DNA of 64,000 nucleotides from Lanius collurio. Its lineage: Eukaryota; Chordata; Aves; Passeriformes; Laniidae. The stretch is taken from NCBI GenBank assembly GCA_020086605.1, contig JACBWW010000016.1, positions 25,075,337 through 25,139,336 of the forward strand, in the 5' to 3' direction. Numbering within the stretch: the stretch's first letter is position 1; the number at the start of each line of letters is the position of its first letter. Shown piece after piece: positions 56,001-63,830 of the stretch. A program made the translations under genes and the position numbers. The notes beneath the pieces were generated by a model, which was not told the origin of the DNA, searched no databases, and saw only the letters and a list, made by a program, of their open reading frames with translations.

Positions 56001-58030
56001 CCAGCTGAAGGCAGTAAAATCCGGGCCGGGCTCTCCGTTTCCATCCCTGTTTTCCCTCCAGCCGTTCCCGCCGGGAAGGCTCCTCGCTCCCTGCACATCC
56101 CCGACCTGGAGCCCGGGCAGCACCACGACCTTTGGATGACGGCGGTGACAGCGGCCGGGGAGGGGCCCCGGGGCAACAGCGACAGCGTCTGCCTGGAAAG
56201 TAAGGAACCGGTGCCAGGGTGCTCCTTGCCCTTGGATCCTCTTTCCCACAGACTGGGAATGCTTTTCCTGCTCCTCTGAAATCACTGGAGCTCTCCTGGC
56301 GCTCTGAAGATCTCTTGGTGTTCTTTAATTGCTAAAGATTTGTAGTTCCAGCTGGTTGTAAGATGTGGCATCTCTTTCTTTGCCTTTAAGGTCCCAGTGC
56401 TGTGCCAAGCTGTTTCCTTGAAGGGTGTTTTACTTATGGAACACAGAAAGATTTGGGTTTTTTTTTCATCTTTTTGATGGAGCTGAATGGTGGCTGCTCT
56501 GCATTTCAGGTGCTCAGGGCTGGGTCACTCTGGTGCTCATCTTCAGCTTCTTCATCCTCTCAGCCTGCATTTGTTCTGTGCCTCCAGTGAGGAAAGTGTG
56601 AGTGGATCCATCTGCTGTGTCCCAATAAACGTGGGATGGTTATCAGAAGGGATTAAATCCCAGACTGGTTTGGGTTGGGAGGGACCTCAAAGGCCATCCA
56701 GTGCCACCCCCAGCCACAGGCAGGGACACCTTCCATGATCCCAGGGGGCTCCCAGCCCCATCCAGCCTGGCCTGGGACACTGCCAGGGCTCCAGGGGCAG
56801 CCACAGCTGCTCTGGGCACCCTGTGCCAGTGCATTTTAAAAATCCTTTCTCCTACCGAATGTAAATCGACCCTCTTTTAGTTTAAAACCATTTTTCCTTG
56901 TCCTGTGGAAGGGTCATGCCCCTTCATGAGCGTGGAACACAAGGATTGTTAAAAATGAAGGCATCAGAGTACAGGAATGATAATAAAAACACATTCTCAT
57001 CTTAAATACAGCTGTATTCCACAGATATATGAATTTTTACCCAGATCTTAAAACCAAACTGAATGGCATCAATCCTTGGAAATTATCCCCACCCAGCTGA
57101 GAGCTCTGCAGGTCCCTCTGAGGGCAGACTCACAATCCCACCTGGGTTAATTCCACACCCAAGGAGCACAAGGGTGCTGCAGGTACCACCTGGGTGCTGC
57201 AGGTCTCACCATTCACAGTTTTTATTGCATTTATCCCCCCTGCAGATTCCGGGCACTTCTCTCCCTCCTCCTGCCGCAGTGGCAGAGCAAAGCCATTCCC
57301 GACCCTGCCAACGCCACGTGGGCCAGGAGCTTAACGGCTACCAAGGTAAATCAGAGGGGGTTTTCATTCTAATCCCACAGCCTTCATTAAAAAAAAGCAA
57401 TTGGAGCCATGCGAGCCAGTAATCTCCTAAAGCAGCAAATCCAGCAATCTCTGGCAGCGGATAATCTCCCTTGGAGGAGACTGGAGGGTGCGCTGGGCAA
57501 ATTAAATGCAAGAAGAACGCAGAGATGTTCCATTTTTAGCAGGATGAGCGGCTGTGGGGAGGGAGTCCCAGGAGATCCATGCCGGGATTCATTCCGTGTG
57601 CCCCCCGCAGGCGGAGCTGAGTGCTCCCTCCAGCCCCTTCCTGCCCAGCGGCTTCGAAGAGCCCGAAACGACGGCGGTGGAGGAAACCTTCGCGCATCCC
57701 GAGCCCCCCATCCCTGGGGCCAAGCTGCTGGTGGGCAGCGCTGGCAGCAAAGGGCACGGGGACTGGGCACAGGAGAGCTCGGGGGAGGAGCAGCAGCTCC
57801 CTGAGCTGTACCAGAGGCTGGTGGTGGAGGCGATGGAGCCCCCGGAGCTCCTGTCTGCGTACATCTCCAACCCTGGCACCTCCGCCCTGCCCCCGGAGCC
57901 CGACACTGCCCCCGAGCCCCCCGAGCCCGACTGCAGCCCCCTCTCCGTCTTCCCAACCACATTCCTGCCTCCTGCCCTCTGCTGCCAAGGGAATCTGACT
58001 CTGGACAGAGTGAAGCTGAACTGNTGTTGA
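47019..58030 (+). CDS. IL12RB2: IL12RB2, interleukin-12 receptor beta-2 (15 coding exons)
   Basis: IL12RB2 is the signalling chain of the IL-12 receptor. It pairs with IL12RB1, binds IL-12 and activates TYK2/JAK2 and STAT4 for Th1/NK responses. The 15 exons (58, 327, 115, 176, 140, 145, 80, 217, 201, 102, 156, 138, 88, 100, 420 nt) join to 820 codons plus TGA; human is 862. Order: signal peptide about 1-19; Ig-like D1 about 20-128; D2 (129-225); D3 (226-320) with WSDWS at 307-311; three FNIII domains D4 (321-419), D5 (420-520) and D6 (521-618); TM about 622-641; box1 around LLLPQWQSKAIPDPAN; a tail with Tyr748 (LYQRL) and Tyr765 (AYISN). These correspond in position to human DLYKVL and GYLPSN, the latter the known STAT4 dock. 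The C-terminal PLSVFP and LTLDRVKL are diagnostic. The start exon follows an acceptor, so a noncoding exon lies upstream. Codon 819 contains an N. Confidence 0.94.
47318..47790 (-). repeat. CR1 LINE fragment, antisense (long copy)
   Basis: IL12RB2 intron 1; a near mirror of the + copy at 43190-43710, including the CTCCTCCAGCAGCTCCACGT block. Confidence 0.84.
48028..48354 (+). CDS. IL12RB2: IL12RB2 coding exon 2 (Ig-like D1)
   Basis: Acceptor TTCCCTTGCAG, donor GTAAGG. It encodes SCRKGEAG, SVTLSCQLG and TFTCKTLCGG, ending IDIQCG; cysteine spacing is as in the human Ig-like domain, but the loops are diverged. Confidence 0.92.
48625..48725 (+). repeat. Degraded CR1 3' end, sense
   Basis: Contains GAAGGCCAGGTTGGAGGCAG, then the CTTAGAGGTCCAACCCGAGC and GCTGTGATTCTGAG tail, ending just before IL12RB2 exon 3. 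Confidence 0.6.
48743..48857 (+). CDS. IL12RB2: IL12RB2 coding exon 3 (D2, first half)
   Basis: Acceptor CTGTTCCAG, donor GTAAGT. It encodes PPDEPRNVSCIQHGTRG and CTWDKGRLTYLDTAYG, close to human PEQPQNLSCIQKGEQG. Confidence 0.94.
49068..49243 (+). CDS. IL12RB2: IL12RB2 coding exon 4 (D2, second half)
   Basis: Acceptor CCTGCTCCAG, donor GTAAGG. It encodes SNGTDTFCFPEEIPS and SNYTVVVSASNKLGNASS, with several N-glycosylation sequons. Confidence 0.93.
49432..49571 (+). CDS. IL12RB2: IL12RB2 coding exon 5 (D3, first half)
   Basis: Acceptor TTTGGTGCCAG, donor GTG/GTAATC. It encodes VKPHPPEFSVEFDDSSATSC and RLRYRPLSRHTWSV. A + strand CR1 copy starts only about 45 bases after the donor. Confidence 0.92.
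49615..49950 (+). repeat. CR1 LINE 3' end, sense
   Basis: IL12RB2 intron 5; nearly base-for-base like the 43.4 kb copy, ending CATTCCATCACTCTGTGAAG. It begins about 45 bases after the exon 5 donor. Confidence 0.84.
50260..50404 (+). CDS. IL12RB2: IL12RB2 coding exon 6 (D3 with WSDWS)
   Basis: Acceptor CCCCATTGAAG, donor GTAAGG. It encodes LEPDTAYEFQVSCRILPG and the canonical WSDWS box. Confidence 0.95.
51951..52030 (+). CDS. IL12RB2: IL12RB2 coding exon 7 (D4, first part)
   Basis: Acceptor TTCCCCACCAG, donor AAG/GTGAGT. It encodes VPTGILDVWYRQQDVDSG and NLSLFWK, near-identical in layout to human PTGMLDVWY...ISLFWK. Confidence 0.94.
52250..52535 (-). repeat. CR1 LINE fragment, antisense
   Basis: IL12RB2 intron 7; includes CAGGGACACCTCCCACTGTC and CTTCTGGCACTGGGAAGCCA. 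Confidence 0.82.
53395..53725 (-). repeat. CR1 LINE fragment, antisense
   Basis: Second antisense copy in IL12RB2 intron 7, ending about 30 bases before exon 8. Confidence 0.82.
53758..53974 (+). CDS. IL12RB2: IL12RB2 coding exon 8 (D4, main part)
   Basis: Acceptor TTTCCCTGCAG, donor GTAAGG. It encodes EAGGRTLGYTVTLEALDHGK and ITVSAHNSRGSSPPAAI. It is the direct counterpart of IL23R exon 8. Confidence 0.94.
54100..54320 (-). repeat. Probable CR1 fragment, antisense
   Basis: IL12RB2 intron 8; GTGAGCACCCCCAGCTGTCC and the CGCTCCAGCTGCCCCACATC block correspond to the more 5' part of the CR1 3' end. Confidence 0.55.
54504..54704 (+). CDS. IL12RB2: IL12RB2 coding exon 9 (D5, first part)
   Basis: Acceptor CTCCCCTGTAAG, donor GTAAAT. 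It encodes NSSILVSWSPPPAGAVPVGG and YVVEWAEPW, the FNIII signature of D5. Confidence 0.93.
54785..54920 (+). repeat. CR1 LINE 3' end, sense
   Basis: IL12RB2 intron 9; ends with AACAGTCTGGGATTCTCTAT. A second, antisense CR1 piece follows at about 54945-55075. Confidence 0.72.
54945..55075 (-). repeat. CR1 LINE fragment, antisense
   Basis: Contains CACTTCCAGGGATAGGGCAG and CTCACAGGGAGGAATTTCTT. It covers a different part of the element from its + strand neighbour. Confidence 0.7.
55257..55358 (+). CDS. IL12RB2: IL12RB2 coding exon 10 (D5, last part)
   Basis: Acceptor TTCTCTCTCCAG, donor GTAAAC. It encodes EHIRDNVCYQIHVSALYQDR and GNSTAQ, matching human ENIKSYICYEIRVYAL. Confidence 0.94.
55437..55592 (+). 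CDS. IL12RB2: IL12RB2 coding exon 11 (D6, first part)
   Basis: Acceptor TGTGTCTTGCAG, donor CATG/GTGGGT. It encodes SGVLVSWEEIPAPQQRGCIT and GYHIYLQRRDRQGQP, matching human [26 protein letters not shown] in outline. Confidence 0.93.
55690..55985 (+). repeat. Polypyrimidine (CTT/CCT)n tract in IL12RB2 intron 11
   Basis: About 295 bases made almost only of C and T on the coding strand, ending at TTTATTCAG, upstream of three closely spaced candidate acceptors. Confidence 0.92.
56062..56199 (+). CDS. IL12RB2: IL12RB2 coding exon 12 (D6, last part)
   Basis: The chosen acceptor is CCTGTTTTCCCTCCAG at 56061, donor GTAAGG. It encodes PDLEPGQHHDLWMTAVTAAG. From this start to the LWMTA motif there are 25 residues, the same as in human. 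An in-frame alternative acceptor at 56004 would add 19 residues. Confidence 0.86.
56510..56597 (+). CDS. IL12RB2: IL12RB2 coding exon 13 (transmembrane)
   Basis: Acceptor TGCATTTCAG, donor GTGAGT. It encodes WVTLVLIFSFFILSACICSV, the membrane helix, then PPVRKV. Confidence 0.92.
56655..56930 (-). repeat. CR1 LINE fragment, antisense
   Basis: IL12RB2 intron 13; AATCCCAGACTGGTTTGGGT through CACCCTGTGCCAGTGCATTT and on to a TTTAAAACCATTTTTCCTTG block. Confidence 0.78.
57246..57345 (+). CDS. IL12RB2: IL12RB2 coding exon 14 (box1)
   Basis: Acceptor CCCCCTGCAG, donor AAG/GTAAAT. It encodes RALLSLLLPQWQSKAIPDPA and NATWARS, matching human [21 protein letters not shown]. Confidence 0.95.
57611..58030 (+). 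CDS. IL12RB2: IL12RB2 terminal coding exon 15 (STAT-docking tail)
   Basis: Acceptor GCCCCCCGCAG; 140 codons including TGA at 58028. Tail tyrosines are in ELYQRL and SAYISNPG; it ends CSPLSVFPTTF and NLTLDRVKLN, then TGN, TGT, TGA. If N is A, the protein ends two codons earlier. The tail is shorter and more Pro/Glu-rich than in human. Confidence 0.93.
   Translation, partial: AELSAPSSPFLPSGFEEPETTAVEETFAHPEPPIPGAKLLVGSAGSKGHGDWAQESSGEEQQLPELYQRLVVEAMEPPELLSAYISNPGTSALPPEPDTAPEPPEPDCSPLSVFPTTFLPPALCCQGNLTLDRVKLNXC
58024..58024. other. IL12RB2: Ambiguous base in IL12RB2 codon 819
   Basis: Single N in a TGN codon two codons before the stop. A would make TGA; T or C gives Cys; G gives Trp. Human has Cys in the comparable KMRC context, so Cys is most likely. 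Confidence 0.95.
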
Positions 58031-58045
58031 AGAGGAGGAGGGGGG

Positions 58046-58051
58046 AATAAA
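58046..58051 (+). terminator. IL12RB2: IL12RB2 polyadenylation signal candidate
   Basis: AATAAA begins 16 bases after the IL12RB2 TGA. If used, the 3' UTR would be only about 35-50 nt. Confidence 0.5.
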
Positions 58052-58874
58052 GGTCCAAAAGGGGAGTGAAAGGTGGGATACAGGAATTTTAAAAACCTGG
58101 TTTTCAGACCAGTTACCCATTGCTGGATCCATACACAGATATTGAACTATAAACCAATGTGCTTTGAATCTTGATTTCAAGTATCTGCTTCCAATTTTCT
58201 AGAAAGATTTCTGTGTAAACAAACTACCCAACAGAGATGAAAACTGGTTTTCCATGTTGGAAATGAAGAATTAGAACTTAAAGTACTCCAAGAGTTCATT
58301 CCATGCAGCACTAACAATCTGCCAAATTAATATTCCACAGATTCCATGGGCTGAGAAAAACCTGCCAAAGTGGAATTAAGGAAATTGAAGTAGTGTGCAA
58401 TAATTAAAACCCAGTTTGGAGTTTGGGGAGGAGGGGGAAAAGTCTAAAATCCTGAATTAAAAAAAAAAAAATGAACACAAATGAAGGGAAAGCTTTTAAC
58501 TGGTACACACTGTTCACACCTATATTTCAAGTTTGGAAACGCATATTTTCAAGCAGCAATACAAAAAAGTATCCATGAAGAATGCATAATCTCTGAAAAA
58601 ATTATGAAAACATCCCTGCTACCATTACATTTCTAAATACAAAACTTGACTACCATATTGTTGCTTCTGTGTAGCGAGAGAAGTTCATTTTCAAAACAGA
58701 TAAAATTCAGTCTTTAGGTGTGAATGGTATGAATGACAGTCTCTTTTTTTTTTTTTTTGTTTTGTTTGTTTGGTTTTTTTTTTTTCAATTTCTTAGTTGT
58801 TTTAGGATCCTTAAGCATGCAAGCCTCGGAGAGGAAGGCCCGACCAGGGCAGGGTTGGCTTTATGACATCCAGT
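58052..58874 (-). other. SERBP1: SERBP1 3' UTR (proximal part)
   Basis: AT-rich noncoding sequence directly downstream of the SERBP1 stop on the - strand, containing long A-runs (T-runs on + at 58743-58787). I find no canonical AATAAA or ATTAAA on the - strand in it, so the distal end is unknown and may extend under the IL12RB2 last exon. Confidence 0.55.
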
Positions 58875-58931
58875 TTAGGACAGAGCTGGGAAAGCCTCTG
58901 GGTCATCTACATCAGGAGCAGAAGCACTTGA
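58875..58931 (-). CDS. SERBP1: SERBP1 terminal coding exon
   Basis: - strand acceptor CTCTTTCAG. It encodes [18 protein letters not shown] and TAA (TTA at 58875-58877 on the + strand). Confidence 0.96.
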   Translation of the reverse strand, partial: SSASAPDVDDPEAFPALS

Positions 58932-60915
58932 CTGAAAGAGAAACATCACAGAGTTACTGCCTTGAGGCAGAGCTGGCAGCACTTTGGGGCTGGAGAAATT
59001 ACTACAAAAACAATGCTTTTTTATTTATTCCAAAGATTACAAACCCTCCCATACTGTTTTTTGAATCTAAGCTATCTGGAGAGAAACTGTAGGCAAACAG
59101 ATGCTTGCACATCAATTCTCTTTACAAGAGATCTCAGAATGGTCTGGGTTGGAAGGGACCTAAAAGACCATGGAATTCCAACCTCCTGCCATGGGCAGAT
59201 CCTTCCCTGTGGATCATCAATCCTTACTGAGGGACACAACTGAAATGTTACAGAAAAGGGCCTGTCTGGAGCACAAATTATACTTTCAAGTTTAATTTTT
59301 TCCACTCAGAAGCCAGATGTTGATAAAAGTCATTTTCCTCCTAACTTAGCCCTAAAAGTTAATGCATTAGCCAAGGATCTCCTCAGTGATTTTTCCAAGA
59401 GAGCTTTTTGAAAGGCTCTGCACCACATCTGAAAACCAGTGGAGAAATTAAGACTTTCAGGATACTTGGGCCATGAAGGATAAGGATGAGATAAATGGTG
59501 AGAGCCAAGACAGTGGAACTTCCTGTCATGATATTAATTTATCAAGAAATGTATTTCAGATGAAAGTTGCATCAACACCTGCAGCTGCAGAGTCTCTGCT
59601 TTGCCTAAGACTCCACAGGCCACAAACCAGAATTAAAAACTAACAGCAGGGTTTAAGCTGCAGGCTCAGCATCTCCAGTTGCTGAGCATACAAGAGCAGA
59701 AACAGCCAAAAAAAGGAGGGAAGTTTTGGTGCCTGAGCCCAGGGAATGCACACACAGAGATCACCCACCTGGTTGGGCGTGTGGATCACATCAAACTCCT
59801 TGACCAACTGCAAGGAAACAAAGGCAACACAAAATCAGGTGCAGGAAAGCTCAGAATTACTTCATGGCAGCGTTCTTGAAGAGCATTAGTGAATCAACTC
59901 AGAGCAAACCACCACTGTTTAACTTCAATTCCTCAAAATATTCTGGGATTGCTGTCGGGAGAGAGCTTCCCAGCTAATAAACCTAAAATCTGTAAACTCT
60001 GTCTGCTAAAAGGGACAAAAATGAGCAAAGCTGTGTGAAGAAAACCACAGCACACACACTGAGCTCATTTTCCAATCTGTAACAATCTAATTGATGACTT
60101 TAAGCCAAATAAGTGATTCATATTAAATCAGATCTTCACTGTAGCTACACTACAGTGTTTGAACTTCACGTATTCTCTCCCATTCCATATTTTTCCAGGG
60201 TATTTCCCTGGTGCCTTAGCACCAAAGAAGAGAAAAACATTACTGGAGGTTAGAGAAAAACCAGTAAGAGCACTATTTCCATCTGGAAAATCTGAATTCC
60301 TCAGGTTCAGGATACAACATGCAGCTGTACAACCAGTCCTTCACCCCCACCAGGTCACAATGCACACAGAGTGTCCTGGCTGTGGCTGAAAATAACCAGC
60401 CCAGCACTTGTGGTTCTGCTCTGGCACCAGCTGAGGCAGCTCATGGTACATTCAGATCTGTCCACACTGAAAAGTCATTTTTCAGGTCTAGACACAAAGA
60501 CAGGCACTTTTTAAAAATGCACCATCCCTTCTTTGTGTTTGATGACAACACCGCTCAAACATTCATCCTTTTGTCCCAACAACCTGGCTTGAAATGAACT
60601 TGCACAAAAGAATTTTCACTTGGGTTTAAAACATGCTGTTTGTTGTCAGAGCATCTCCCCCAGAACTAAGGAACCTGTAGGAAAATCCCACCAGGAAAGG
60701 AAGGCAATTCCCTGTGGATGAGAGCTGGGCGTGGTGCTCACCTTGTCGGTTCTGCCTCCGCGGCTGGCCCTGCCCCCACGGCCTCGGCCCCCCCGGCCCC
60801 CTCTGCCGCCGCGCCCGGGACGGCCCAGGTCTCCAAAGTTGATCTCCAGCTGGGATGTGATGTCGTTGGCGGGCTTGCGGAAGTGGTGATCCATTACCGA
60901 GTCCTCAGCATGAGC
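58875..60915 (-). CDS. SERBP1: SERBP1, RGG-box mRNA/ribosome-binding protein (last two coding exons)
   Basis: SERBP1 (PAI-RBP1) is a cytoplasmic and nuclear RNA-binding protein that also associates with dormant ribosomes, where its C-terminal half threads the mRNA channel. Only the C-terminal 76 codons lie in the window: exon 60742-60915 (58 codons) and exon 58875-58931 (18 codons plus TAA). They encode [30 protein letters not shown], then an uninterrupted Arg/Gly run (RGG box), SRGGRTDK, and the acidic [18 protein letters not shown]. This is nearly identical to human, which ends PALA. The exon carrying the preceding KKGFVLHKSKSEE segment was not found up to 64000, so the rest of the gene is upstream of the window. 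Confidence 0.96.
59135..59225 (-). repeat. CR1 LINE 3' tail, antisense
   Basis: Short copy in the SERBP1 last intron: CAGAATGGTCTGGGTTGGAA and AACCTCCTGCCATGGGCAGA. Confidence 0.7.
60742..60915 (-). CDS. SERBP1: SERBP1 coding exon with C-terminal RGG box
   Basis: - strand acceptor CATTGCAG, donor AAG/GTGAGC; 58 whole codons. It encodes the [11 protein letters not shown] ribosome-contact region and an RGG-rich box with seven or more RGG/GRG steps. Confidence 0.96.
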
Positions 60916-61111
60916 CTGCAATGAGCATTTCTTCATCAGGGACAAAAATCACCCCAAAAACCCCTTCTGTGCACCCACAGCTGGGTCTGGCTGCCACAGC
61001 CCCCGCCTGCCTCCGATCACACCAGCCCATCAGCCACTCCCTGGAGAGAGACTCAAGAAACTTGGAATTTCTTGGAAATCAGGGTATTCTGTCTTTCCAA
61101 GATAATTCGTG

Positions 61112-61320
61112 AGTTCACACAATCACTGAGGTTGGAAAAGCCTTCCCAGCAGGATTGAGTCCAACCTGTGCCCAATCCCCACCTTGTCACCAGCCCACAT
61201 CCAGTCCTTCCCTGGACACCTCCAAACCTCCTGGACAGGCCCTTCCAATGCCTGACCACCTTTTCCATGGAGAAATTCCTCCTGAAATTCCATCAGAGGA
61301 ACACGTCCTTATCCCAGACC
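61112..61320 (-). repeat. CR1 LINE fragment, antisense
   Basis: Contains CACAATCACTGAGGTTGGAA and GACCACCTTTTCCATGGAGA, a different CR1 subtype from the common copies. Confidence 0.68.
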
Positions 61321-62134
61321 AGACTGAGTATTACCAAGCCAGCAGAAAAGCTCATGTTGTAGCAATTCTCATTTTGTGTCCTGCTTCCATCAATCCATTC
61401 TTTTTCCACACTTGGTTCACCCATCCTGATTGTGCTCCCTGAGGATTTACACTTTATTTGCTTCAGCCCCTGATGGATATTTAAGAGCAGGGAGCTGCTG
61501 AGAATCCTCACTGTCCTGCATTCACTGTAACAGCAAACGAGGCACAAAAAGCTCCAACACAAGGAACTGAAGGAGCTAAAACAGAACCAGTCTCACCAGT
61601 GACACTGGAAAATGTGGATCTCAGCACCTTTGCCATGATATTCTCTTACTGGTTTGTTCCCAGTGCATTTGCCTGGAGGAGCAAGGGATGCTCCCAGGAG
61701 TTACAAACACCATCACTGTTGTTATTCAGCACCTTGGAAAATTTCAGTTACACACAGTGAACCCCACCAGGTGTTTTTAAAGCAATTATTTCTCCTCTTT
61801 TACACAAGTATTTTTAGCATGTGCAAGCCAGTTTTTGGCCCTTAGGATAACATCAAATATGTAAAAACCTGCCTATTCTAAGGCTCAACCATCATGTTTT
61901 GGAAACAAGACAATATCCAACATTTTCCTTCCCTCCAAGCCCCCAACTCTTGGCACAGCAATCATCACTTCCCTGGTTTTCCTGCACAACTGCCATGTGC
62001 AGGCTTCAAGCTTCCCAACTCCAATTTAGTTTTCTGCTGTACACAACATTCAGGCTTTCAAAGGCAACACATTCTGCAATTAAACCCTACACCCTTTAAT
62101 TACCATTTGTGGATCCTTCACAAGGCTGCCAAGG

Positions 62135-62240
62135 GGTGGAGAGGTCTGGAGGGATTCCATAGGTCCTTCCTTCCCAATATCCCATCTATCCCCACCCTCT
62201 GGCAGTGGGAAGCCATTCCCCCTTGTCCTGTCCCTCCATC
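62135..62240 (-). repeat. CR1 LINE fragment, antisense
   Basis: Short piece with TTCCCAATATCCCATCTATC and CTCTGGCAGTGGGAAGCCAT. Confidence 0.65.
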
Positions 62241-63597
62241 CCCAATTTAATTAGAAATACCCCTTCCATGCTGCTTCATTTCCAACAAATTCCACTGTGA
62301 TGTATCCCACATAACAGCTGGTCCCTACTCCACTCCTGATTTTACTCATTTAATTGTACACTCTTCCCTTGGAAATCTCTTTCCCAAACTGAGGAATTCA
62401 GCCTAAATATTCTTTTCCACAGCAAAGACATTCAACACCTCAGCTTGACATGGCACTACTCAAACCTGACACCAACACTCTGTAAAACACTACAGAACAC
62501 CTTAGAGATGTTTTAAATTCCTTTCTTATGATTTAACTTTTTATCATCAGTTTTTATCACTGCAGGGTACTGAGATTCTACTTCCAACTACTGGTAGCCA
62601 CGTGATAACTCCCTTTTCTGAGTGGTGAGATCAGTGGATTTGTACAATAACTCTATGCCTTTTCTTCCTTATGCTACTTTTATTTAAAAACAAATCACTA
62701 CAGTCGACCAAAAATCATTGTATTTCCACAACTTGACTTTGGTAAAACCACTACACCAACAAACTGCAAATTCCCTGATGATTTCTCTATCCAAAGTAAT
62801 GAAAGCTCATTTAAAACTCCAACAAAAGACTTGGCACACTCTCCTCAGCCTCTCCCATCACTTGGGTGGTAAGTCAGACACACTGAACAAGTTGCTATCC
62901 TGAATAATCTTTGGAAATATCAGATTTCTATGTATTGGTGACTTGATAGTGCTGATTTAATAACTGACCACTTCTTGAAGGCAGTGCTGCACCTAAGGGT
63001 CTTGGGGAAGGCTGTTGAAAATTAGGAATAAAGCATCAAGAGAGCGAAAGCAGACAGTGAGAGATGGAAGAACAGCAAAAAAAATAAAGACTCATAACAC
63101 AAGTTTTATGTTAAGGTTTGAAATCAGCAGGATGAGGAGCAAGGGGACTAAAACCTTGATGGGTGCTGGATGGTGCACAGTGAGACAACAGGCACAGACA
63201 GAAGAGCTCCATATTCAACAAGATTCTCTATTTTGGTGAGTTTTTAATATCCAAATGTTGCCTGCTGAAGGGGCTCACGTTAACACACAGGTATCACCAG
63301 TTAGAGAGAAAGGATCAGTACCTCATGTGAATCCAGCAGACTCCCCTGCATTTCTGTCATCGCCTTTGTCTGGTGACAGTTGTGTGTCCACGCCAAAGTG
63401 ACAAAAGGAACAAAGGGAGAAAACAAAAGGAAGAAATGAGACTCAACTACATACAGGAACAACAGGTAATCAGGTCACATGAACTGCTGGGTACAGATGG
63501 CACGGAGCACATGGGGCAGCAGAGGGAGGAAGGAGCAGCTGTGCCAGCATCCAGAGACAGCACACGATGGATGTGCCAAGGGAGGAGACAAGAGAAT

Positions 63598-63830
63598 GCT
63601 CAGAGGGATGGACACCAAAAAAGCTCCGAGGGATGGACACCAAAAAAGCTCCGAGGGATGGACACCAAAAAGCTCAGAGGGATGGACACCAAAAAGCTCA
63701 GAGGGATGGACACCAAAAAAGCTCAGAGGGATGGACACCAAAAAGCTCAGAGGGATGGACACCAAAAAGCTCAGAGGGATGGACACCAAAAAAGCTCAGA
63801 GGGATGGACACCAAAAAGCTGCCCAGGAGC
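63598..63830 (+). repeat. 24-25 bp minisatellite, nine copies
   Basis: Unit GCTCAGAGGGATGGACACC followed by an A-run of five or six. Several units are 24 bp (a multiple of three), giving an artefactual GMDTKKLR repeat frame. It lies in a SERBP1 intron. Confidence 0.93.

Noticed and set aside
55690..56279. Long Ser/Leu/Phe-rich + strand frames across IL12RB2 intron 11.
   Set aside because: They are translations of the polypyrimidine tract, not exons.
63322..63345. A 24-base in-frame microexon candidate on the - strand (encoding GSLLDSHE) with AG and GT borders upstream of the SERBP1 RGG exon.
   Set aside because: The pyrimidine tract before the AG is poor, and no SERBP1 form I know contains this peptide. 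Borders this short occur by chance.
63598..63830. Regular repeat array that could superficially recall a CRISPR array.
   Set aside because: The units are contiguous, with no unique spacers, and the context is a vertebrate intron.
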